DNA of 40,614 nucleotides from contig CAZQLE010000007.1 in assembly GCA_964593905.1 (NCBI GenBank), forward strand, positions 1 to 40,614. The letters are read 5' to 3'. Below, in pieces: positions 1-7,234 of this stretch. The stretch comes from CAZQLE01 sp964593905. GTDB taxonomy: Bacteria; Chloroflexota; Anaerolineae; Anaerolineales; Anaerolineaceae. Numbering within the stretch: the first letter of the stretch is position 1; the number at the start of each line of letters is the position of its first letter. The notes beneath the pieces are model-generated. The model was not told the origin of the DNA. It searched no databases and saw nothing but the letters and a program-made list of their open reading frames with translations. The position numbers were made by a program, and so were the translations under genes.

Positions 1-1690
1 TGGCGTCTTCACCCAGGTCGTAGGCAAAATGAAGCTGACCCTGGTCGATTGCCATCAGGGTAAACGAGGAGATTGCCAGCATTTCGGCGGTCGGGTTTTT
101 GGCGGTGCGGCTGGCCTCGATGGCAGTGTGATACAGTTCTGCGGCCTGCTCAACATGACCCATCTGGCGCAGCGCACTGGCCAGGGCAAGGGCTGCCGAG
201 CCGCGGATGTAATGTTCATCGGGTTGGATCAAGGTTAATGCCTGCCGGGCCAGCGCAGCACTTTCGGCCGGGTTGCCCTGCATTTGCAGCAGGTTGGCCC
301 GCAGGGTTAACCACTCGGCCTGCACTGCAATGATCTCGGGCTGGCTTAAATTTGCCTGTTGCAGGCTGTTTTCTGACCGTTGCAAAAAAGCGGGCACCTC
401 GGCATAATTGCCGCGCACAAGATGCAGCCAGGCAAAGGCCAGATTCGCTTTCGGGTTTTGCGATTGCCACTGCTCGGGGAGCGCTTCAATCCAGCCTTCG
501 GCAATTTTGGCGTTGCCCTGCATGACGATATTGAGGGTGTGTTTTTCAAGCAGATGGATCGCGGTGGCGTAATCTTCACCGGCCAGGGCATGCTGAATCG
601 CTTCTGAAACCAGCCCGGCTTCCTGATACCAGGCGGCAGCCCGGCTGTGAAGCTGGCGGGTCTGCTCGCGAGAAATGCGGGCCTGCTGGCTGCGCAGCAG
701 GTCGGCAAATAGATGATGATAGCGATACCAGCGCTGATCATCATCCAGTGGAATCAGAAACAGGTTGGCCGATAACAAGCGCTCCAGCAGTGCGGCGCTG
801 TCATTTCGCCCGGTGATCTGGTCGCACAGTTCGCCGGTCAGCTTTTCCAGAATTGAGGTATGCAGCAAGAAGGTTTGCACATCCTCTGTCTGGCGGCTGA
901 GAACTTCCTCGGTCAGGTAACTCAGGATAAAGCGGTGGCTGCCGCTTAAATTGGCGATAAAGGTGGATGGGTCGGACCGGCCGCGGATGGAAAGCCCGGC
1001 CAATTGCAGGCCCGCTGCCCAGCCCTCGGTGCGTTCTCCCAGCAGGGCGATATCGCTGCTGGAGAGGGATAACCCCATGCGCTCATTGAGCAGTGTGCTG
1101 CTTTCGGCGCTTGAAAAGCGCAGGTCGCTGACACGAATTTCGGTGATCAGGTTGTTGGCGCGCATGCGTCCCAGAGGGAGGGGCGGGTCTTCACGGGTGA
1201 TGATGGCAAGATGGAGTTGTTGTTGCCCGCTGACGATCAGTTTTTCCAGCACGTCCAGAATATAGCGCTCCTGGATCAGGTGAAAATCATCCAGAATCAC
1301 GAGAAACCGCTGCCCGACACGCTCGATATCATTGATCAGCGCGGCAGCGGTCAGATCTTGCCGGGGTGTCTGCCCACCCCGAAACACGGCTGCCAGCTCA
1401 TTGGCGATGGTGCTGTCGATTTTTTGCAGGGCGGCGATGAAATAGGTGAAAAATTGCTGGGGGGTGTCGTCGTTATTATCGAGTGAAAGCCAGACCACCG
1501 GCAAAGTAAGCCTGGCGGCCCATTCACCCACACAGGTGGTTTTGCCAAAACCGGCCGGGGCCGAGACCAGGGTGAGGGGTTTGCCGCTTTCGAGCCCGTC
1601 TTGCAGGCGCTGTTTTAAATGCGTCCGCATCACGCGCCGGTCCGACAGGGTGGGAGGGTGAAATTTTGTGGCTAACAGATCGAATTTCAT
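1..1690 (-). CDS. MalT-like LuxR-family ATP-dependent transcriptional regulator (5' part, truncated by window edge)
   Basis: The reverse strand reads open from an ATG at 1690 to the window edge, giving 563 residues without a stop. The protein begins MKFDLLATKF and has a Walker A motif APAGFGKTT near residues 44-52 and a Walker B-like segment FLVILDDFHLI near residue 140, the arrangement of the STAND ATPases of the MalT/LAL group. The part after about residue 330 is alanine- and leucine-rich with helical hairpins that look like the TPR-like sensor region of these regulators. The C-terminal LuxR helix-turn-helix expected in the family lies outside the window, so DNA binding is inferred. It is divergent from the ABC-kinase gene at 1971, with 280 bases between them. 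The ligand is unknown; MalT itself binds maltotriose. The region ahead of the ATG has no strong ribosome binding site. Confidence 0.85.
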   Translation of the reverse strand, partial: MKFDLLATKFHPPTLSDRRVMRTHLKQRLQDGLESGKPLTLVSAPAGFGKTTCVGEWAARLTLPVVWLSLDNNDDTPQQFFTYFIAALQKIDSTIANELAAVFRGGQTPRQDLTAAALINDIERVGQRFLVILDDFHLIQERYILDVLEKLIVSGQQQLHLAIITREDPPLPLGRMRANNLITEIRVSDLRFSSAESSTLLNERMGLSLSSSDIALLGERTEGWAAGLQLAGLSIRGRSDPSTFIANLSGSHRFILSYLTEEVLSRQTEDVQTFLLHTSILEKLTGELCDQITGRNDSAALLERLLSANLFLIPLDDDQRWYRYHHLFADLLRSQQARISREQTRQLHSRAAAWYQEAGLVSEAIQHALAGEDYATAIHLLEKHTLNIVMQGNAKIAEGWIEALPEQWQSQNPKANLAFAWLHLVRGNYAEVPAFLQRSENSLQQANLSQPEIIAVQAEWLTLRANLLQMQGNPAESAALARQALTLIQPDEHYIRGSAALALASALRQMGHVEQAAELYHTAIEASRTAKNPTAEMLAISSFTLMAIDQGQLHFAYDLGEDA

Positions 1691-1795
1691 TCGAGACGGG
1701 TTCCCAAACATAAGCGGGATAAGAGCGAATTGTTTTTTATGATATCAAATTTGGCGCTGTGAAGGAAGTGCTGCTTTGGGTTGTGCTTTTGCGCA

Positions 1796-1910
1796 ATGCT
1801 GCGTGATTGGGGCAGGGGTGCTTCGCTCTGCGCGCCTTTGGCGCAGCATGACACGCACGAAGGCACATGTTGTTCTGAACCGGTGCGCGGTACCGCGCGA
1901 AGAATCCCGA
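1796..1910. repeat. Degenerate palindrome-rich intergenic element
   Basis: This stretch between two divergent genes has no coding potential and is built of short palindromes: ATGCTGCG at 1796-1803 mirrors CGCAGCAT at 1842-1849, CTGCGC/GCGCAG flanks a short loop near 1829-1846, and GCGCGGTACCGCGC at 1885-1898 is a perfect 14-base palindrome. The words CTTCGCTCTGCGC, GCAGCATGACA and GCGAAGAATC resemble a kind of dispersed intergenic repeat often seen in environmental bacterial genomes. That resemblance is from memory, and no second copy lies in this window. Confidence 0.4.
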
Positions 1911-1957
1911 TTGAGGTGAAAATTTCGGGGGCCAGTTTCCTGTCCAAACAGATGAAG

Positions 1958-1971
1958 TATAATATTTTTTG
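1958..1971 (+). promoter_or_regulatory. Promoter -10 box placing the transcription start at the GTG codon (possible leaderless mRNA)
   Basis: A perfect TATAAT lies at 1958-1963. With normal spacing, transcription would begin at about 1970, one base before the GTG start codon at 1971. The bases between are A/T only and contain no ribosome binding site. No good -35 hexamer is visible 16-18 bases upstream. A leaderless transcript is the simplest reading. Confidence 0.5.
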
Positions 1972-3572
1972 TGAACGAGAATCAAAAGCTGCTCAGTGTA
2001 AGCAATTTATCCAAATATTTTGGAACCGTGGCCGCTCTGGTGGGGGTGAACTTTTCCATTGAACCGGGCGATGTGCTGGGCGTAGTGGGGCAGCGCGGCT
2101 CGGGAAAATCGACATTGTTTCAACTGCTCAGCGGTGTTCACAGCCCCACCAGCGGTGAAATCTATCTTAATGGCGCTCGTACGATTTTTAAGAATGCGCC
2201 CCATGCCCAGAGCCTGGGAATTTACTCCATTCAACAAAACCCGAATCTGGCTGAAAACCTGGATGTGGTTTCGAATGTTTTTCTGGGGCGAGAAATACGC
2301 CGTTCCAGTCTGTTTCCCCTGCGGCCCGACCAGACCCGCATGATTCAACAGACGTGGAAATTGCTCGAGTCGTTTAATGTTTCGCCGGATCTGATTTATG
2401 AAAAAGTAGCCAACTTATCGAATGAGCAAAAACAGATTGTCGCCCTGGCAAAATTGTTGTGTCAGCCTTCTTCGCTGTTATTGATGGATGAGCCTTTGGC
2501 GGCATTAAGCTATGACCGCCAGAAGAAATTGCTGCACCGCATTCAGGAGCTTTCTGAACAAAATGTGTCGGTGATCATCAGCAGCGATGACTTGAAACAG
2601 CTTTTTGCGGTAACCAACCGGATTCTGGTGTTATATCGTGGCAGCCAGGTGGCGCTGCGTTTGACTTCGGAATCGACGCCGCGCGAAATTGTGGAATTGA
2701 TTGTGGGGTCCAACCGCCAGGAACAGGTGACGCCGGTGATCTGGGCCTTTGAGAACTATCACACGGCGCAGCAGCAGGCAGAAGAGCTGCGGCGCACACA
2801 AATGGCGCTGCGCCAGAGCCTGGAAGTGCAAGATTCGTTAAACCGTCAGTTGATTGAGCGCTTGCGCGACCAGGTTGAGGCGCTGGACCGGTTGAATCTG
2901 GCGCTGCAAGAGGCGAACCGGCGCCTGATGACCGAGAGCGAAACGGCGCGCAAAGCCCTGGCGCGCGAATTGCACGATCAGGTCATTCAAGATCTGCTCA
3001 GTTTTAACTATCAACTGGAAGAGGCCGAAAACGCGACTGAAGATGAGCAGCGCCGCATGGATCTGGCCGAGATTCGCGGCGGCATTCGCGCGGTGGTGAG
3101 CAGTTTGCGGCAGATTTGCAGCGATTTGCGCCCGCCGACCATCGACAGCCACGGGCTGTCTGCCGCCATTCGCTCGCTGGCGCACCAGTGGACCCAGCAT
3201 ACGGGCATTCAGGTGCAGCTCGAAATCGACCCGGCCCTGGGCCGTCTGCCCGAGCCGATCGAATTATCGGTGTTCCGCATTATTCAGGAGGGGTTGAGCA
3301 ATGTGCGCAAACATGCCAATGCCACCCTGGTTAAATTGACGCTGCTGCGCACTTCAACCGCCAGTCTGGTGGTGCAGTTGATGGATAATGGGCAGGGTTT
3401 TGCCAAGCCGATTAACCTGGCCGAACTTTCGGGTGAGAAACACTTTGGCCTGATAGGCATCAGCGAACGGGTGACATTGTTGGGTGGAACGATGCAAATG
3501 ACCACCTCGCCGCACGGCGGTCTGGAACTGTTGATTGAGATCCCCAGCCCATATCCGTCGATTATTGCCTGA
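1971..3572 (+). CDS. ABC ATPase domain fused to NarL/LiaS-type sensor histidine kinase
   Basis: A 533-residue cytoplasmic protein. Residues 1-250 form an ABC ATPase domain of the monosaccharide (RbsA/MglA/GguA) type: Walker A GQRGSGKST at 40-48, a degenerate signature LSNEQ at 149-153, and Walker B LLLMDEP with Asp173-Glu174. The H-loop reads ISSDD near 203-207, without the usual histidine, so hydrolysis may be weak or lost. Residues about 265-325 are a predicted coiled coil. A HisKA_3 phosphoacceptor follows, RELHDQ with His335, then an HATPase_c domain with the N box around Asn444, DNGQG at 472-476 and a later GLIGISER segment. No signal peptide or membrane segment is seen. The start is a GTG with a TATAAT 8 bases upstream. 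The gene is convergent with a response regulator and lies just before a sugar ABC importer. The partner regulator is inferred from proximity. ABC-kinase fusion is an unusual architecture. Confidence 0.88.
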   Translation: MNENQKLLSVSNLSKYFGTVAALVGVNFSIEPGDVLGVVGQRGSGKSTLFQLLSGVHSPTSGEIYLNGARTIFKNAPHAQSLGIYSIQQNPNLAENLDVVSNVFLGREIRRSSLFPLRPDQTRMIQQTWKLLESFNVSPDLIYEKVANLSNEQKQIVALAKLLCQPSSLLLMDEPLAALSYDRQKKLLHRIQELSEQNVSVIISSDDLKQLFAVTNRILVLYRGSQVALRLTSESTPREIVELIVGSNRQEQVTPVIWAFENYHTAQQQAEELRRTQMALRQSLEVQDSLNRQLIERLRDQVEALDRLNLALQEANRRLMTESETARKALARELHDQVIQDLLSFNYQLEEAENATEDEQRRMDLAEIRGGIRAVVSSLRQICSDLRPPTIDSHGLSAAIRSLAHQWTQHTGIQVQLEIDPALGRLPEPIELSVFRIIQEGLSNVRKHANATLVKLTLLRTSTASLVVQLMDNGQGFAKPINLAELSGEKHFGLIGISERVTLLGGTMQMTTSPHGGLELLIEIPSPYPSIIA

Positions 3573-3592
3573 GGTCTGTTGAAATCAAAAAT

Positions 3593-3632
3593 GGGCAGTG
3601 CGGTGGTGTGAACCCGGCGCACTGTCCATTGA
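3593..3632 (-). terminator. Terminator between convergent kinase and response regulator genes
   Basis: GGGCAGTGCG at 3593-3602 pairs with CGCACTGTCC at 3618-3627, a 10-bp stem with one wobble. On the minus strand the stem is followed by ATTTTTGATTT, so it best serves the response regulator gene. The plus-strand side lacks a good T run. Confidence 0.6.
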
Positions 3633-3647
3633 TTTACTGCAAAGCAC

Positions 3648-4712
3648 TTATCGTTTGGTGGTCATTTCAAGGGCATCATCAATTACCTGGCGCACGGTGG
3701 CTGCGTCCAGGTCTTTTTTATCTAAAAAGGCTATTGCACCCGCGCTCAAACCGATGCGGCGAAATTCACGGTCGGGATAGGCGCTGATCAGAATCATCCG
3801 CGTAAGCGGTGAGATGGTCTTAATCTGGCGCACGCACTGAATTCCATCTTCATCGCGCAGCACTACATCAATAAAGGCCAATTGTGGCTTAACCTGTCTG
3901 GTAATGCGCTGCGCTTCGGCGCAGTCTTCCGCTTCAAGAATTGAGGCTGTCGGACAGGTTTTGCCCAGCAGCTTGCCCAACTGGGCCCGGTAGCGGGGGT
4001 TATCATCCACCACCAGAACATTTAATGCCTCACTCATTTGCCCCTCGGCCCGATTCTGTGAGCGTTCCAACAAAGAGGCGGCGATCAGATCGGGATGGCG
4101 GTTGGCGTAATGGGTGGCTTCGAGGCGGCTTTCGACCCCGATGGCGCGGTATAACGCGGTGAGATGGTTTTCCACTGTTTTAATGCTCAGGTCCATCATA
4201 TGCGCAATACGCTGGTTGTTATATCCCTGGGTCAGCAGGTATAACAGATCGCGCTGCCGATGGGTGAGCGACCGGGCTGGTTCAGCGATTGTGGATTGCT
4301 GGTTGACCAGCCGGTTTACCAGCGGGTCCGAGATCCAACGCCCGCCATCCAATACCCGCTGCACGGCAAGCTGCAAATCGGAAAGGGGCTGATCTTTGAG
4401 GTGATAACCGTTTACCCCGGCCGAGAGCAACCCGACGACATAAGCCTGATCGTCATACGCGCTGACCACCAGAATTTTTAGATCGGGATATTCAGCGCGG
4501 ATGCGCTGGGTGGCTGTCACCGGTTCAAACTCTGGCATGTTCACATCCATGACCAGCAGATCGGGCAAAAGATCTTTCAGGGCTTGCATCAAGTCACGGC
4601 CGTTGCCAACCTCGCCAACGACCTCCAAACCGTTCAGACCGGCCAGCGCATCGCGCAAACCGGTACGCACCAGGTCGTGATCATCTGCTAGAAGGGCTTT
4701 AAGTGATGGCAT
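3648..4712 (-). CDS. Response regulator with REC-LuxR HTH-REC architecture
   Basis: A 354-residue protein with a receiver at both ends. The first receiver (about 4-125) has acidic pair Asp10-Asp11, phosphoacceptor Asp56 in VMDVNM, Ser84 and Lys106. A LuxR/NarL-type helix-turn-helix (about 147-210) follows, with the recognition segment around IKTVENHL at 177-184. A second complete receiver (about 230-350) has Asp236-Asp237, Asp282 in FIDVVL, Ser310 and Lys332. NarL-family regulators normally end at the HTH, so the extra C-terminal receiver is unusual and suggests two inputs or a phosphate sink. The gene is convergent with the ABC-kinase and divergent from the sugar importer. It plausibly regulates the importer through the shared 250-base region, which is inference. 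Met226 at the start of the second receiver follows GAGGGG by three bases, so an internal start is conceivable. No clear ribosome binding site precedes the ATG at 4712. Confidence 0.88.
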   Translation of the reverse strand: MPSLKALLADDHDLVRTGLRDALAGLNGLEVVGEVGNGRDLMQALKDLLPDLLVMDVNMPEFEPVTATQRIRAEYPDLKILVVSAYDDQAYVVGLLSAGVNGYHLKDQPLSDLQLAVQRVLDGGRWISDPLVNRLVNQQSTIAEPARSLTHRQRDLLYLLTQGYNNQRIAHMMDLSIKTVENHLTALYRAIGVESRLEATHYANRHPDLIAASLLERSQNRAEGQMSEALNVLVVDDNPRYRAQLGKLLGKTCPTASILEAEDCAEAQRITRQVKPQLAFIDVVLRDEDGIQCVRQIKTISPLTRMILISAYPDREFRRIGLSAGAIAFLDKKDLDAATVRQVIDDALEMTTKR

Positions 4713-4733
4713 CAGGTGAAATAAATTTCAGAA

Positions 4734-4751
4734 TTAGGGGGAATCCCCTAA
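4734..4751. promoter_or_regulatory. Candidate operator: 7-4-7 inverted repeat upstream of the response regulator
   Basis: TTAGGGG at 4734-4740 and CCCCTAA at 4745-4751 form a perfect inverted repeat with a four-base centre GAAT. It sits 22 bases upstream of the response regulator ATG, within the divergent region it shares with the importer. Dimeric NarL-type regulators bind inverted heptamer-like half sites, so autoregulation or control of both directions is plausible but unproven. Confidence 0.4.
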
Positions 4752-4949
4752 GATTATTAAGGGTATTCACTTTAATAAAATCAGGGATGGATAGGGTAGC
4801 AGTAACTTTTCAATTTTGTTATTAATATTATAGTTAATCTTCCCCGCTCTGTAAAGAAAGGAGGTTCTGTCAGCTACGCCTATTGCGCTTTGTTTACGGG
4901 CTGTTGATAAAACCGCCAATTTTTGTCTCAATCTTTGCCCAACAAATTT
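4752..4949. other. A/T-rich divergent intergenic region without gene
   Basis: These 198 bases contain A/T-rich runs such as TTATTAATATTATAG around 4819-4833 that could hold the importer promoter, but no pair of hexamers with good match and spacing was found. An AAAGGAGG-like string at 4855-4864 is not followed by a start codon at a usual distance. Nothing else is recognised. Confidence 0.4.
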
Positions 4950-4962
4950 AGGAGGATCGAGA

Positions 4963-7149
4963 ATGTTTAAGAAGAGTTCGTTGTATGCCGTATTGACCGT
5001 CCTGTTTATTGCAGCGATGGTCCTGGCAGCCTGCACGCCGGCCGCCCCTGCGCCCGCCGAAGAAGGCGCCGCAACCACTGACTCAGGCGCCAAACTGGCC
5101 GTTGGCATTGTACTGCCGACGAAAGATGAACCGCGCTGGATTCAGGACGAGACACGCTTTAAGGACGCCCTCTCTGCAGCTGGATACGATGTTGAAATTC
5201 TGTTCAGCCAGGGCGACTCGGCCAAAGAAAAGGCCAATGTTGAAGCGCTGCTCACCAAGGGCATTCAGGTTCTGATCATCTGCCCGCAAGACGGCAACGC
5301 CGCCGCCGCAGCAGTTGAAGAAGCCCGCAAAGCAGGCGTGAAAGTGATCTCGTATGATCGTCTGATCACCAACACCGATGCAGTGGACTACTATGTAACC
5401 TTTGACAGCATTGCCGTGGGCGCTGCCCAGGCGCAATATCTGGTGGACCGCGCGACGGGCACCGCCCAGCCGCTGTACCTGTATGCTGGCGCCGCCTCAG
5501 ACAACAACGCCTTCCTGTTCTTCGAAGGTGCGTGGAAAGTTTTGCAGCCGAAGGTTGCCGACGGCACGTTCGTGATCAAGAACTCGAGCGAAGCCGTGGC
5601 GCTGCAGGCCAAAGCTGAACTGACCCGCGATGAAATGAGCAAGATCATCGGTCAGATCACCACCAACTGGGACTTCAACACTGCCAAGACGCTGGCTGAA
5701 TCGAACCTGACCGCAGCCGCCGCCGCGGATAAGGGTGATGTCTTCATCCTGGCCCCGAACGATGGCACCGCACGCGCGATCGCAGATGCATTTGCGACCG
5801 ACAAAGACGTGACCAGCTACATGGTTACCGGTCAGGATGCTGAAAAAGCTTCTGTGCAGTACATCATCGACGGCAAACAGTCCATGACTGTCTTCAAAGA
5901 TGTCCGCACCCTGGTGAAAGATGCCATCGGCACCGCAGTGGCGCTGTTGGAAGCCAAGACCCCCGAAACCACCGGCTCTTACAACAACGGCAAGATCGAT
6001 GTTGCTGCCAAACAGTCTGAGGTTATCTCGGTTGACAAAGAAAACGTCAAAGCAGCCCTGATCGACTCGGGCTACTATGCGGCTGCCGACTTCACCGGTC
6101 TGGATGAAGCTGCTGCCCCCGCCGAAACCGCCAAACTGGCCGTTGGCATTGTACTGCCGACGAAAGATGAACCGCGCTGGATTCAGGACGAGACACGCTT
6201 TAAGGACGCCCTCTCTGCAGCTGGATACGATGTTGAAATTCTGTTCAGCCAGGGCGACTCGGCCAAAGAAAAGGCCAATGTTGAAGCGCTGCTCACCAAG
6301 GGCATTCAGGTTCTGATCATCTGCCCGCAAGACGGCAACGCCGCCGCCGCAGCAGTTGAAGAAGCCCGCAAAGCAGGCGTGAAAGTGATCTCGTATGATC
6401 GTCTGATCACCAACACCGATGCAGTGGACTACTATGTAACCTTTGACAGCATTGCCGTGGGCGCTGCCCAGGCGCAATATCTGGTGGACCGCGCGACGGG
6501 CACCGCCCAGCCGCTGTACCTGTATGCTGGCGCCGCCTCAGACAACAACGCCTTCCTGTTCTTCGAAGGTGCGTGGAAAGTTTTGCAGCCGAAGGTTGCC
6601 GACGGCACGTTCGTGATCAAGAACTCGAGCGAAGCCGTGGCGCTGCAGGCCAAAGCTGAACTGACCCGCGATGAAATGAGCAAGATCATCGGTCAGATCA
6701 CCACCAACTGGGACTTCAACACTGCCAAGACGCTGGCTGAATCGAACCTGACCGCAGCCGCCGCCGCGGATAAGGGTGATGTCTTCATCCTGGCCCCGAA
6801 CGATGGCACCGCACGCGCGATCGCAGATGCATTTGCGACCGACAAAGACGTGACCAGCTACATGGTTACCGGTCAGGATGCTGAAAAAGCTTCTGTGCAG
6901 TACATCATCGACGGCAAACAGTCCATGACTGTCTTCAAAGATGTCCGCACCCTGGTGAAAGACGCCATCGGCACCGCAGTGGCGCTGCTGGAAGGTAAGA
7001 CCGCCGAGACCACTGGTTCGTACAACAATGGTAAAATTGATGTGCCGGCCAAACAGTCTGAGGTTATCTCGGTTGACAAAGACAATGTCAAAGCAGCCCT
7101 GATCGACTCAGCCTACTATGCGGCTGGTGACTTCACCGGTATTCAGTAA
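4963..7149 (+). CDS. chvE: Tandem-duplicated ChvE-type sugar-binding lipoprotein
   Basis: A 728-residue periplasmic-binding-protein fusion, about twice the usual family length. The N-terminus is a lipoprotein signal peptide with lipobox LAAC and Cys24. Two binding domains follow, about residues 43-380 and 390-728, each starting KLAVGIVLPTKDEPRW and containing YDRLITNTDAVDYYV, features of ChvE-like (CUT2, multiple-monosaccharide) solute-binding proteins. The second copy has no signal peptide; the joint is a short Ala/Pro/Glu linker (DEAAAPAETA) like the one after the lipobox. The first 834 bases of each copy are identical, whereas the last 180 or so differ at about 22 positions. The ATG at 4963 has AGGAGG at 4950-4955. 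GguA- and GguB-like genes follow directly, so it delivers aldose sugars to that importer. The fusion could be genuine or an assembly joint of two adjacent genes. Confidence 0.88.
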   Translation: MFKKSSLYAVLTVLFIAAMVLAACTPAAPAPAEEGAATTDSGAKLAVGIVLPTKDEPRWIQDETRFKDALSAAGYDVEILFSQGDSAKEKANVEALLTKGIQVLIICPQDGNAAAAAVEEARKAGVKVISYDRLITNTDAVDYYVTFDSIAVGAAQAQYLVDRATGTAQPLYLYAGAASDNNAFLFFEGAWKVLQPKVADGTFVIKNSSEAVALQAKAELTRDEMSKIIGQITTNWDFNTAKTLAESNLTAAAAADKGDVFILAPNDGTARAIADAFATDKDVTSYMVTGQDAEKASVQYIIDGKQSMTVFKDVRTLVKDAIGTAVALLEAKTPETTGSYNNGKIDVAAKQSEVISVDKENVKAALIDSGYYAAADFTGLDEAAAPAETAKLAVGIVLPTKDEPRWIQDETRFKDALSAAGYDVEILFSQGDSAKEKANVEALLTKGIQVLIICPQDGNAAAAAVEEARKAGVKVISYDRLITNTDAVDYYVTFDSIAVGAAQAQYLVDRATGTAQPLYLYAGAASDNNAFLFFEGAWKVLQPKVADGTFVIKNSSEAVALQAKAELTRDEMSKIIGQITTNWDFNTAKTLAESNLTAAAAADKGDVFILAPNDGTARAIADAFATDKDVTSYMVTGQDAEKASVQYIIDGKQSMTVFKDVRTLVKDAIGTAVALLEGKTAETTGSYNNGKIDVPAKQSEVISVDKDNVKAALIDSAYYAAGDFTGIQ
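5088..5921 (+). repeat. Direct repeat, copy 1 (834 bp identical within the binding-protein gene)
   Basis: Compared base by base with 6129-6962, this segment shows no difference. The copies are offset by 1041 bases, exactly 347 codons, so the reading frame is kept. Similarity stops sharply upstream at 5088; downstream it continues at lower identity. Confidence 0.95.
6129..6962 (+). repeat. Direct repeat, copy 2 (834 bp identical within the binding-protein gene)
   Basis: Second copy of the identical block. After 6962 the homologous tail (about 180 bases) differs from copy 1 at about 22 positions, many of them silent, so the two tails have had time to diverge while the upstream block has been homogenised or newly copied. 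Confidence 0.95.
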
Positions 7150-7168
7150 AAATCCAGTAAACTAAACA

Positions 7169-7204
7169 GCAGGAATAGTGATGTTTTACCATCACTATTC
7201 CTGC
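7169..7204 (+). promoter_or_regulatory. Perfect 15-bp hairpin between binding-protein and ATPase genes
   Basis: GCAGGAATAGTGATG at 7169-7183 pairs perfectly with CATCACTATTCCTGC at 7190-7204 around a six-base loop. There is no T run after it, so it is more likely an mRNA-stabilising or processing hairpin than a strong terminator. Such hairpins after binding-protein genes keep the binding protein in excess over the membrane components. It also shows that the ATPase gene cannot sensibly start at the upstream in-frame ATG at 7178, which lies inside the stem. Confidence 0.75.
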
Positions 7205-7234
7205 GAATTTCGAAAACGTAAGAATGGAGTTGTA

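Noticed and set aside
3648..4712. Idea that the double-receiver gene is two genes joined by a frameshift
   Set aside because: The frame is continuous through the linker with no disturbed motif on either side, so a true fusion is the simpler reading.
5497..6477. Long antisense open frame of 326 codons across the binding-protein repeat
   Set aside because: It is the shadow of a strongly coding GC-rich sense gene, repeats with it, and has no ribosome site or recognisable domain.
5088..6962. Repeat considered as a mobile element or CRISPR-like array
   Set aside because: Only two copies exist, both coding in the same frame for a binding-protein domain, without terminal inverted repeats or transposase.
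7178..7234. Upstream extension of the sugar ATPase gene
   Set aside because: The upstream ATG lies inside a perfect 15-bp hairpin, while GGAG precedes the ATG at 7235.
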